A DNA stretch of 64,000 bases from positions 39,354,372 through 39,418,371 of the forward strand of contig CM040089.1 in NCBI GenBank assembly GCA_022496805.1, in the 5' to 3' direction. The translations under genes were made by a program, and so were the position numbers. The stretch comes from Pohlia nutans (Eukaryota > Streptophyta > Bryopsida > Bryales > Mniaceae). The notes under the pieces were generated by a model. The model had not been told where the DNA came from and did not search any database. It saw only the letters and a list, made by a program, of their open reading frames with translations. Positions 12,027-28,400 of the stretch are shown here, one piece after another. Numbering within the stretch: position 1 is the stretch's first letter; each line of letters opens with the position of its first letter.

Positions 12027-13104
12027 CGATCAAAATCAGCATCAACAAGTAACTTCTGAGTCTCCAATTCTTGTGACATGGTCGAATGAATTTCTCCACA
12101 TGGACATTGAGGTGACACTTTCAATGAAATGGAGACGCCGCACGGATCACGAATAGACACCAACTCGGTAAACTCTCCAAGCGAAACAGAGTAGTATTCA
12201 AATTCAAAGCGAAGAACCTAAACCCAAAATGAAAAAAACAAACAATCTTGTTGCGACAATCAATTCAAGAAGTGCGTGCATCACATCACCAAGAAAACAC
12301 CCACCCAACCGAACAATTCAATTTCCAGCGCATCCAGATATAATTTGCCAAATCGCAAAAACATAAAAAGCTGTCGGTCATCCCGGATGTTACAAAATTA
12401 GTAATCATATGCTCTCTGAGATCAACTCAAAACGGAACAACCCAGAATTCTCTCCACGCGTGCAAAGAATCTCTCCAACTCTGACAACGATGAAGTAAGG
12501 CTCGAGCGAAATGGAACCTGGCATTTGAACGTCTGTCGCTTGGAGTACAATAGAATGATATAATTGCTGCACAAGCAACGCTAATTATCTTACCTGATGA
12601 AGTGCAGATGTCGCTCTGCTCAATTTTTACTGCAGTCACGAGCCTCGCGCAAGAGTCTGGTGCTTGAATGCAAGAGCGTGATGCGGGCGGGGCCTGAAGA
12701 AGAGGTCAAAAAGCAAATGGCGGCAACGTGAACGGCAGATTGGCAAGAAGACAATGAAGCCCCTGCTGCTTGATTGCTGAGGCATCATTCTCCCTCTTTA
12801 TTGTCACATTCTTGGTGCCCACAATGCATTGTGATAATATGGAGATTTGTAACACTATACTAAAATTGTGATTTACCGGTAGTAGAGTTATCCGCAAAGT
12901 CACCTTGAGTTTGAAGAATTTATCATGAATTTTGCTGTAACATATTCTTATTTGATCACTCCAAATAGTTAAAAGGTATAGAAGAGCTTCGTGGTCTATC
13001 ATTATTAGGTGTGTAAGAGCTTAGTCAGCGGTCTTCAAACTCACGTAAAAGTGATATTCGAGAAGTAATTTTATTTGTGATATTCTAATATAAAAAAACT
13101 CACA
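12027..13104. other. PCMT upstream / intergenic region
   Basis: Apart from the splice-donor-like TTCATCAG/GTAAG at about 12596 (minus), no exon was recognised. Open frames at 12427-12639 and 12706-13002 (minus) show no domain. Confidence 0.35.
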
Positions 13105-13250
13105 TTTGTCGAACTCCTTGTTATCACATATGTATGGGACTTCTATTGGTATGATAATGAGAATATAAAGTAAGTTTTGAATGAGATATGTACGGTTTGA
13201 TGAAAAAGCAATGATGTGCTATAAGAGAAGGTGATATTAAAGAGGGTTGT
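13105..13250. repeat. Dispersed repeat, inverted partner at about 61650-61800
   Basis: CTCCTTGTTATCACATATGT and GTGATATTAAAGAGG occur here. The same two blocks occur in opposite orientation near 61647-61795. The motif TAAAGAGG(TTTGAGTGTA) recurs at 11038 and 14161, implying a dispersed element family whose full ends I could not define. Confidence 0.5.
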
Positions 13251-14195
13251 CTGCAAAGTGGATAATCGTTTGGATAGTTTAGTTCCGGTCAGCTGACGCA
13301 TCAGTAGCTTCAGATTCAGGTAACTTTAACTTTGTTTTGGACATGACTTCAACCGACCTTCACTGATTACTACAGTCAGAGCACTCCAACTTTTGTAATC
13401 TTTTTTAATCTGATCAACTTGCATAAGGTTCTTTAGTCCTTGTGGTACTCACCTCTCAATCTGGCCATATTATGTCAGGAAATAGCATACGGGATTCCGG
13501 AATACAAGATTCTGTCATGTTAAGCTCCACTAAGGCCAGGCTTCCATGTATGGGTGGCCGGTCCTCAAAAGGAGGAAGCTCCATGAACAGAGCAGGATCT
13601 AAGAGTATATTTTTCATTTCTACCAAAATGGGTGGAGTATGGGTGGTTCTTGAGACCTCATTTCTTGTCTTGTAGTGTCTTTCACCCAACCGATCCTCAC
13701 ATGGAAGCCTACCCTAAGGTTGAGTTGGTTGCTTCTTGCCAATGATAGTCCATTGAGTCCATGCTCCCTGACACTTTTTGAATTTTTTATAAAAGAATAT
13801 TGTATGATTTCCGGATTCTTTATTAAAAAAACTACTATAGATCCACAGATCGAGAAGGGTATGATCTCCTAACTGCTAAAGAACCTTATGTGGGTCTCAA
13901 ATTTTTTTATTAACATAACTTAGTTTGAATGCATGACAAGTATGCCACAATTAATATGCCAAATGCCGGTATTTACTTCTTTCCAAAAAATAAGGTTCCT
14001 AGGATGGAATACTCTTGAGTATATATGAAAGATTTTAATTTCACCATAAAAAAATATTTTTTGCAAAAATGATTTTCAAAAATAATTACATTTATTATTA
14101 GAAGAAATTTTTGTTAACATTGCCTTAGAATGTCAATTGCAAAGACTAAATAGTGTCATTATAAAGAGGTTTGAGTGTACTGCCAAAAAGAATAC
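13251..14195. other. Intergenic, unassigned open frames
   Basis: Overlapping opposite-strand frames at 13442-13675 (plus) and 13456-13689 (minus) coincide with the dispersed repeat shared with 7.1 kb. Neither matches a family I know. No splice-consistent gene could be built. Confidence 0.3.
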
Positions 14196-14386
14196 TACAC
14201 CGAAGTCACCATATACTGTGGGTGGGTGAATGGCATGGGTACATTCATCCATTTGGACAAATTCTTATCCATTTTAACATGTTTTCATCCAATTTGGATG
14301 AATTTTACCAAAGTATTTGAAAAAATAATTGTTAGTAACGTCTCTCGTAAATACTGTGGGCCGCAGTATATGGTGATTTCAGTGTA
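14196..14386. mobile_element. MITE with 26-bp terminal inverted repeats
   Basis: The left end TACACCGAAGTCACCATATA matches the inverted right end TACACTGAAATCACCATATA with two mismatches, and the similarity continues for about 26 bases. It is 191 bp, non-coding, and the only copy seen in the window. Confidence 0.65.
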
Positions 14387-14877
14387 AATTACTGGTCTGC
14401 ATCTCAAGTTTTATCATTATCAGTGTCAACAGGGATACCGTAGTGGATTAATGGAGGGTGATGAGTCATCACATTTTGGTGTTTTCAACTGTAAGAGCAT
14501 TCCCACCCATGCACGCTAGGACTAACTCGCTGAAATTATTCATCTACACTTGAAGAGCCCTTTCACCTACACTCTCCCACCCTTGCACGCCCCTCACATA
14601 TCAAAAGTGCGCATCAAATAGTCAATGGACCAATCACAAGTAGAATGTGAGGATATAGTCAACCAAATAGTGATTTGAAGGCCCAATTTCTAACACGCTA
14701 GGATCCAGAGTCAAGAGGCATTTTGCAAGGGCCCTTGGCACTTTTCATCTACTTCTTGAGTGTGAGAGACTCTGGGAGGGCATGGGTGGCCCTGCTCTAA
14801 GTGTACAAGTGATTGTTAGTGTGCAAGTGGTCTAGGGTCGTTTACGTTCACTTGTTTGTAGGCTAAGAAAACCTATT
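14387..14877. other. Intergenic, nothing recognised
   Basis: No exon, RNA gene or terminal repeat was seen. Confidence 0.4.
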
Positions 14878-15413
14878 TTAACCCCTAAATGTCCTCACCC
14901 TGTCCAAATTGGGCAGTTTTGCAAAGATGCATTATGAAATGCAACTAAGAGGGATATTTTGAACTTAATGTATGAATAAAAGTTGTACATAATGAATTCT
15001 TAATTCTATCCATACGGTTACATAACAATTAGTAGTCTTCATTCCCACTGCCTTTTCTTCATGCACTTTGGTCATCACCTTGGGACTTCACCTGTCCACT
15101 TAGCTACTGATGAAGTACTGTTGGGTGTAGAATATTCCACACCATCTACTATAGAGCCAAGGCAAAGATTGTACATGCTACTAAATGTTATGTAGATTTG
15201 CGATTGCTATCACCAATAATTTTGTATAAAATTTGAAACTTAAAATTCAAAATTCTTTTGTAATTTGATTATGAATAATATATTGACAATTTGTGGATGA
15301 AAATAGTTGTGATGAGTTGAAATGTAATACTCTAAGTGTAGTGATTTTTGGAGATTTTTTGATTGCTTAATTTTATGAGTTGACTTTTTCAAGAGCACTT
15401 TTGAACTAAAATC
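14878..15413. mobile_element. TTAA element of the 577-bp family, truncated copy with nested MITE
   Basis: It starts TTAACCCCTAAATGTCC and is collinear with the full-length copies at 38228-38805 and 50980-51556 until about 15413, where similarity stops, so the right end is missing. A CATAACATTCAGTAGC MITE (15021-15192) interrupts it exactly where the other two copies read ACGGTTAAATCTATG. Confidence 0.85.
15021..15192. mobile_element. MITE family CATAACATTCAGTAGC, copy B (nested)
   Basis: The ends are CATAACAATTAGTAGT and, inverted, CATAACATTTAGTAGC, flanked by TA on both sides. Comparison with intact copies of the host element at 38.3 and 51.1 kb gives the empty site directly and supports a TA duplication. 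Confidence 0.85.
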
Positions 15414-15964
15414 ATACGTGTAGGGACCATAGTCGAAGGTTGGAGATGATGAAAGGAGCGGTGTGTGAAGGTTTTTTTGTGGCTTATTTTGTGACTCCTA
15501 GAATTTGATTTGGTTTAGTTAGTTTTTAGGTTGTTTTTAATTAGAGATTGGACTTTATTTTTTTCCGTTAGGGTTTTGGGAACTCTCCAAGTTGATGGCG
15601 GTCAAGGTACAGTCAGGTCCAACATGCTTACAAATTCCCCTCTACAGGAAAAAAATTCAAAAACTTTGAACATTGCCTGTGTACTCAAAAATGATCCAAT
15701 TTGGAAACCGTAAAGTGCGTTGCAATCACATTGGATTGTACTACATGTAAATATCATTATAAATTTACACATGTATTAGTGAAAATCATACAACAAGTTA
15801 AAAATATTATATACACCATCTACCATTGAGTGCTCTCACCCTTTGCTTCAATTACAGTGTTCATTCTAGCAAGCATATTTGAGATGAGTGTTTAAAATTG
15901 TTTTTGAGATACTTGAGCCAATACTTGTTGGATGATTTTTATCATTTCATCCGTCGAAACACAG
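15414..15964. other. Intergenic, nothing recognised
   Basis: AT-rich DNA without a supportable exon. A 60-codon frame at 15531-15713 has no domain. Confidence 0.4.
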
Positions 15965-17110
15965 GTTGCAGATGTGGCATTTTAGACCCGGCATAACACT
16001 ATTTGGAGCTAAAGATGTTCGCGAGGGCAAAGCTTCTAGCCAGGATTGATACGAAACCCCAAAATTTCTTCCAAGATCACGGAGATGTTTTTTGCATCAA
16101 AGAGGGCCACACTTGATCTAAGCCATGAGGCCGAGAAAGGTGTGCTCTTCCCAACAAAACCTCGGTGCTATATACTCTTCACTCTAAGTGTGAGCGCCAC
16201 AAACCATATGGGATATATGTCTAATGGATTACCTCTCTCTGGGACATTCCATAACACTGGTTTCAGATCTGGAAATGCTTGACAAAGTATTTGACGTTGC
16301 ATAACACTGCTTTCAGATCTAGAGTTTGAGATGTTGTGCAACTTTGATTTCAGATCTGGTGATTTACATGTAAGATTTTATATCGAAAATAACACTGAAA
16401 TTGTCAATTGACATTCGAGATCTGGTGAAACTCTGGTTGTAGATGTGGTATTTTAGACCCAGCGTAACATTGTCTGACTGTCTGGAGCTGAAGATGTTTG
16501 CGATGGCAGAGCTTCCAGCTGGGGTTGATAGGAAACCCCATAATTTCTTCCAAGATCACGGAGATGCCTTTCGCATCAAGAGGGCCACACTTGATCTAAG
16601 CCATGAGGTCGAGAAAGGTGTGCTCTTCCCTACAAAACCTTGGTGCTATATACTCTCTAATCTGAGTTTGGGCGCCACAAACCATATGGGATATATGTCC
16701 AGAGGAATACCTTTTTTTCCGGGACATTCCATAACATTGGTTTCAGATCTGGAAAAGCTTGACAAAGTATCGGACATTGTATAACACTGGTTTTAGATGT
16801 GGAATTTGAGATGTGGTATAGCTTTTATTTCAGATCTGGCGATGTATATGTAAGATTTTATATCGAAAATAATATTGAATTGTCAGTTGGCATTCAAGAT
16901 CTGGCGAAACGCTGGTTGCAGATGTGGCATTTCAGCCGAGGTTTATACGAAACCCCAAAATTTCTTCCAAGATCACGGAGATGTTTTTTGCGTCAAGAGG
17001 GCCACACTTGATTTGAGCCATGAGGCCGAAAAAGGTGTGCTCCTTCCATCAAACCCTCGGTGCTATATACTCTCCACTATGAGTTTGAGCGCCACAAACC
17101 ATATGGGATA
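15965..17110. repeat. Tandem array, three units of about 475 bp
   Basis: Units begin at 15965, 16437 and 16916 (TTGCAGATGTGG / TTGTAGATGTGG), so the period is 472-479 bp. The third unit is truncated near 17110. Each carries TTCTTCCAAGATCACGGAGA and GGCCACACTTGAT. Within units, AACACTGGTTTCAGATCTGG-like blocks recur, showing a shorter sub-repeat. Open frames in successive units share short peptides such as SHEAEKGVLFP, but stops and frame changes between units argue against a protein. Confidence 0.85.
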
Positions 17111-17650
17111 ACCAGATAGTCTTGCACAACCCTAAACCGGATTTGGAATAACAATGGTTTGAGATATGGCGTACGTGGATGGTATGTATACGGATTGTAT
17201 CTATAGAGGGTACACGTAGAGAGCGTATGGCATCCAAATACGGGGGAGGGACGTTAGAGTCGAGATCCGGAAAATCCGAACCAGTGCCAGATCCAAAATC
17301 AAAGCTGACACTGTAGATCTGGGCTAACACTACGTCGGGCAGGAATCGAGCGGGCCAGAAAAAAATTGGAATTATAGCTCACTATTTACCTCCCCCCCCC
17401 CCCCCCAATCATAAAATGACGGCCGGCTAAGTAAAATGCCGGAACCCGCCTGAACTGAGAATAGGCTCCGGAAAACTAGGTAGTATGACATTTAAGCTTC
17501 TCCACTTATTCATACAGAGTCCAAATAATGCATGTTAAAGTGCGTTGGAATCCTCTTGAACTTGCTATTAAGACCCATTGAAAATATTTTCTGTTTTATG
17601 TGTGTAAATAGGGTCAATTGGTAAGGTGGACGCTTTAAGGTATAGTTACC
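17111..17650. other. Intergenic, includes 15-base poly-C tract
   Basis: The stretch 17392-17406 is an uninterrupted run of 15 C on the plus strand. No gene was recognised in the surrounding 540 bp. Confidence 0.6.
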
Positions 17651-17899
17651 TTAACCCTTAAGTGGGATGGTGACCCCTAGAGGTCCATACGCATTCTAGT
17701 GTACAAATCTTTTAAGAGCCCACCTTTTTTGTCTAAAAATCACGTGATTTTGCAAACACATCTCTAGACCCTCTACAAGGTTCCACAAAAAATCTCACAT
17801 TTTTTCAACAATTTCTACCGCTCCGATCATGGATTATTACCAAAAACCGACTCATGTACAATATCCGAATTCTTGTATCCAGGCCCACTTAGGGGTTAA
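17651..17899. mobile_element. TTAA-flanked inverted-repeat element, 249 bp
   Basis: The ends are TTAACCCTTAAGTGGG and, inverted, TTAACCCCTAAGTGGG, with one mismatch in 16. It is non-coding and internally unrelated to the other TTAA elements. Confidence 0.8.
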
Positions 17900-19241
17900 T
17901 GCAAAGGCAGATTGGAGAGTTGCATGTTATTGTGTGTTATACTCATGAGGTGACCCGTGCTCAAGAACCAGTTATTAAGAGACTCAACATCTATTCTAAA
18001 CAAGGTGAAGGTGTATCACTCCGCACTTTCATAAGAACCCCAATTGAGGCTCATATTAAAGAAGATGTGAAGGTTGTGAATATGAGTTTAGAGCGTTAGG
18101 AATACGAAGGAAAGTTTTTGAAGTTTAGTGATTGGAATATTGATTCAAATGAATATTTTGTTTGTTTTGGTCTTTTAATATTCCAATTTTAGGTTCATCT
18201 CGTCATCCAAATTGAGGCAAAATCAAAGAGCACTCCTTGATGACCTCCTTTGTAATAATAATTTTTTTTATTAGTTTGATCAATTAAGGTAATAAATTAC
18301 ATATTTTGCTTCATTTTGGTGAATACTATAACATACAAAAAATAATTTCTCAAAAGAATGAAAAGAAAGTTATAAAAATGATCTTCAAAAATAACCAAAG
18401 GTGCATGTTGTTTAAGGGTCAAGTTGAATGAATGAACATATAAATGCCTCATCCTCTATCCCCTAATAATTGTAGCAATCCAATCATGTATTGTAGCCAA
18501 GGTTTTTTTTGGTTTTCAAGTCATCTAAATTTAGGCTACAAAGCTCGCATGCAAGAATGAGGTGGCTTTTTGATCCCTTATTTTTAATATATTTATTTGA
18601 AAAAATTAGGAACAAATCACTCTTTTTTCCATACATCCTCTCTTCTTCATCCAATATATTGGCCTTTCACAAAACCCTTCATACATCTTATCTTTTTCAT
18701 CCAAGACATTGGCATTTTCATTCACTACATGTCGCTCACAAAGTCCCAATGTGGCTTGCAACCGATGCAATTCATTGCCTTGGTGGCTACATGAGGTGGC
18801 ATTTTTCTCATTATGTTCCCATATGGTGATTCTCCCAGTGGATTTCTGTAGCAAATTGGCTATAAAAAGCCAGAAAAAGAAAACCGTGATAGTGGCCGAG
18901 GCCCCAACCAGTTTCCATTGGCATTTACTGCTGGAAGTATCCAAATAAGAAATATCTAGCACTGCAAATCGGAGTATGGAAACTAAGCTGTGCTCAGGAC
19001 TAATTGTGAAAAAACATGTTCTTTTGGACGAGTCCAATTACAGTAACTTGATTGTGGCTGCCTAGATTGGAATACTGTAGCAACCATTCCTCTGCCTTTT
19101 CCATCGTAACAGATGACATGCCGGCCACGTCATTCATAAATGAGCACCTAGTATCGATCAATTATGCGGCCACCAGGGCGCAATTCCTCAGTAAGGTTCT
19201 GAACTTTCTATATACACAGCGTACAATACCAACACCAGAGC
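17900..19241. other. Intergenic downstream of MCM7
   Basis: A diverged relative of the right terminus of the 445-1804 element (ending TTTAAGGGTCAA) lies at about 18345-18423. Open frames between 18509 and 19037 on both strands are unassigned. No exon supported. Confidence 0.4.
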
Positions 19242-24642
<5,401 letters not shown>

Positions 24643-25179
24643 TTTTATTGATAGGTGTTCCACGAGCTCCGCGATTACAGCATCACCTGCTCAGCAATCC
24701 CAAAACCTCACATCAACAAAAACGAAAAATAATTAAAAATGAAATATCCCACTCGCGTTCCGTGGAACGCAGAACTGTTTCAATAGGGCAACAATCACCA
24801 CCGGAAAAAACTTTCAAAACCTCATCACATTGCCCCGTTGCGCAACCAAAAAGCACCGCAAATGTACCAGAAAAAAACGCATTCAACGGCGAACAAGGGA
24901 ATCAATCAACCACGCGATTGCTCCCCCACTTCTCGACGATTGATCCACCGCGGCGACGCTTCAGCGATGCCAAACCGAAACCGCAACAGCAGGGGTAGGG
25001 GTCGCAGCGGCCATAGACGTTCTCCGGAAGCTGAAGGCGGGAAACCGAATGGCGGGAACCAAAGACGCTGACTGTACCCATCCAACGAATGAAAATCATC
25101 CTTTTGAACTGTTTCCATCACTACTTGTGCTACACAACTTATTTCAATTACAGCCGCTCCCCATGAAGCACCCGGCCCC
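24643..25179 (-). promoter_or_regulatory. MCM7 5' region, now bounded by a copia insertion
   Basis: This is all the DNA between the MCM7 start codon and the retrotransposon. It must contain the 5' UTR and proximal promoter. It is more GC-rich towards 24930-25080. No TATA box is obvious, and no specific factor site can be asserted. Confidence 0.45.
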
Positions 25180-25184
25180 GCTCT

Positions 25185-25400
25185 TGTTAAGCTAGAGAGA
25201 AAATGAGAATGCAAAAAGAAGTGAGGGGCCCTTGCGGCCATTGCTTAAATACCCTCCGGGGTGGGTGGAATACAGTAAAGGAAGGGAGGCGCAACTAGAT
25301 GTAAACCTAACTAGATGTAAACCTAACTAGATGTAAATCCGGGAGTCTAGGAAGATGGATGAACTGTCTCGTTATCTTCTAGGGTCGCTCCATCCTAACA
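25185..25400 (-). repeat. Copia 3' LTR (216 bp)
   Basis: Near-identical to 30511-30710, but with three, not two, copies of the 16-bp unit AACCTAACTAGATGTA, and two visible substitutions. It faces the MCM7 promoter in the sense direction. Confidence 0.95.
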
Positions 25401-25410
25401 CTCCTCCTCG
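25401..25410 (-). other. Copia polypurine tract
   Basis: The minus strand reads CGAGGAGGAG directly before the 3' LTR, the expected plus-strand priming site. Confidence 0.75.
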
Positions 25411-25498
25411 ACCATAGAAGCACCTCATTAAAAACTCCTCCTCGGGCAAAACCCAATGGGAAATCCCGGGTGGAGAAAAGAGTGTGTTCTGTTTAAAA

Positions 25499-28400
25499 CT
25501 AGTCGAGTTCTTGGAGAGTTCTCATGCCTGCTACTCGCACCAACTCGCGGTGTTTGTAAGCTGGTAGTGCCTTAGTCAACATATCCGATATATTGTTGGC
25601 GGATTTGATCTTTGTGATGGTAACCTGGCCAGTCTCCACAAGGTCCTGCATAAAACCGAACAAGGTTGGACTGATGTACTTTACGCGGTCCGCCTTGATG
25701 AATCCCGTAGCAACTTGAGCAACGGCGGCCGCATTGTCTTCGTAGATGACAGTAGCTTGATTGTTGTGACTGGTCTTGCACTGTTCAGAGATGGCCTGGA
25801 CCATGGTTCGAAGCCAAACAGCTTCTCTCGCGGCTTCGTGTAATGCTAGCAGCTCGGCGTGATTAGTTGAAGTAGCCGTGATTGTTTGCTTGACAGATTT
25901 CCATGATATGGGCGCCCCGTTCTTGATAAAGATGTATCCGGTTTGGGACTTGCCGTTCACTTCGTCAGTTCGATAACCTGAGTCCGCATATCCCACGATG
26001 TTCGATTCTGCGTCTTTGGTGAAGTGGAGTCCAAGGTCTTCCGTTCCTCGGAGGTAACGCAACAAGTGCTTGATCCCTGCCCAATGTCGATGTGCTGGTT
26101 TGCGGCTGTGGCGAGCGAGTACGCTGGTTGCAAACGCGATATCAGGCCGCGTATGTGTTGCGAGGTAAATAAGAGCTCCGACCGCCGCAAGGTAACATTG
26201 CTTGTCTATCTCGTCCTCCTCCTCCTCTCAAGGACGGTACCGATCCTCGCCAGTCTTGCTGCGGCCAATCATGGGTGCTGAGATGGGGTTCGCATCGGCC
26301 ATATTGAAGTTCTTGAGTAGCTTCTTAACGTAAGACTCTTGGTGAAGTAGAATGCTTCCGTCTGGAAGATGTTGGACCTGCAATCCCAAGCAAAAACTAG
26401 TCCGGCCAAGTAGCTTCATCTCGAATTGGGTAGACAGTAACTTCTCGACTTCCATGCATAAGCTCATAGTGCCCACCAAGTTGATGTCGTCGACGTAGAC
26501 CGCCAGTATGACATATCCTGCATCTTTACAAAGAACAAAAATACACGGGAGCGCAGGATGACAAGTGAAACCTTGGGTGGTAAGAAACCGTCGAAGGTGA
26601 TGTTACCAAGTTCTCCCGGCTTGTTTAAGGCCGTATAGTGCCTTACGGAGCTTTAATCCGCTAAATTTGCCAACTTGTGGAGCCGGGGGGTGGTCCAAGA
26701 AATCTGGTGGTGGCCGGATGTATATGTCCTCGTCAAGCTCACCATACAAGTATGCGGTGACTACATCTAGGAGCCTGGTGGTAAGGGTGAGTTGAACTGC
26801 TAATCCTAGTAAGTAGCGGAACGAGGAACAGTCCATCACGGGTGAGTACGTTTGGTCAAAATCTACACCGGGACGTTGATTGAAGCCTTGGGCGACGCAA
26901 CGGATCTTGTAACGTACAATCTGGCCTTGTTCGTTGCGTTTGCGGGTGAAAACGAGTTTGTACCCTATGGGTTTGGAGCTAAGGTTGAGAGCTAATGGTC
27001 CGAAGACTTCTCGTTTTCGGAGTGAACTATATTCGGCGTGGAGGACAGTACGCCATTGAGGCCAGTCCGGGCTGGCTTTGGCCTGTTCCAAGGAAATGGG
27101 ATCGTGATCGAGGCTCATGAGTTTAGAAACAAAGGTTGCTACTTCGTATTGAGGGTCTGTCTCGGGTTCTACATGGTGTGACTCAAGTTCCGAAGTCGAG
27201 GGGTCTGTTTGTGTGGATTCTGGTTCTACTGGTTGGGACTCGGTGCGAGTTTTCTTGGGAGTACGAGCACTGGTTGTGGCCGTGCGCTTCTTGGGAAGCG
27301 GCGGTGGCTTGGGGTTACCAGAACCGGGAATGGGATTTCGAAGGATACGAGAGCCGGAGTCAAAGCCGTCGGGAATTTGGTGTGCTAAAGACTGAAGGTG
27401 TAATAGTTTCTGTACTTCTGTCTCGGATAGGGCAATACGTGGATCAGGGTTCATGGTAAGGGTTTCAGGGGCTCTAAATATGAGTGGTGGCGAGTTTGGT
27501 TGGGGCGGTAACGTAGGAAAGATAGTTTCTATAAATCTGCAGTTTTCAAAACGAGCCTTATAAACTGCCCCGGTACTGGGGACTAGATAGCGTATGATAC
27601 TGGGTGAGTCAAAACCAATATACATGCCCTCTATCCTATGAGCGCTAATAGTACGAATCTGAGGCTCGGGTGCTGGTATCCAAACCTGACATCCAAACAC
27701 ACGGAGGTGGCGGATATTTGGGACTCTACCTGATACTAACTCAAGGGAGGTTTGAGTGTTCAAGAGTGTAGGACGAAGGCGTAGAAGAGTAGCAGCGTGA
27801 AGGACAGCATGCCCCTACATAGAGGCGGGCAAATGGGCATGAAAAAGTAATGGGCGGGTAATAAGCTGAATCTTCTTTATAAATGCCTCTGCTAAACCAT
27901 TCTGAGAGTGTTCGTATGGAACAGAATACGTAAGCTCTATCCCTGTTGCGGTACAATAGTCCTCAAACGCGTGAGATCTAAACTCTTTTGCGTTGTCCAT
28001 GCGCAAAGTTTGGATGGGTTTGTCCGGGAAATGGGTTCTAAACCTGATGAGCATCGCTAAGATTTTGGGAAATGCCATATTGCGGGTCGTGAGCAAGGAT
28101 ACTTCTGAGTGGCTGCCAGATGCGTCTACGAGGACAAGGAAATATAGAAACTGACCTGCGGGAGGATTGATGGGACCGCATATATCCCCATGGAGGCGCT
28201 GCAGTGGCTGAGGGAGCTCCGTCGGGAGTCGCCACCGGGACGGGTGCTTTGCATACTTTCCTTGAATGCACGCCGTACAATCAGCAACCTTGTCCGCATC
28301 GCTTGTGCTCAATGTATGGCCGGTGAGAACGGGCAGCATGCGGCGAAATATAGTAGTGCCAGGGTGTCCAAGACGCCGGTGCCAAAGCTGCGCCTTGGGG

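Noticed and set aside
15965..17110. Protein-coding gene with repeated SHEAEKGVLFP-type segments
   Set aside because: The shared peptides arise from the DNA tandem repeat. Frames change between units, stops intervene, and no splice model or family supports a protein.
27136..27459. Plus-strand frames across the copia element (also 28190-28807 and 29059-29462)
   Set aside because: They are antisense shadows of gag-pol with no domain.
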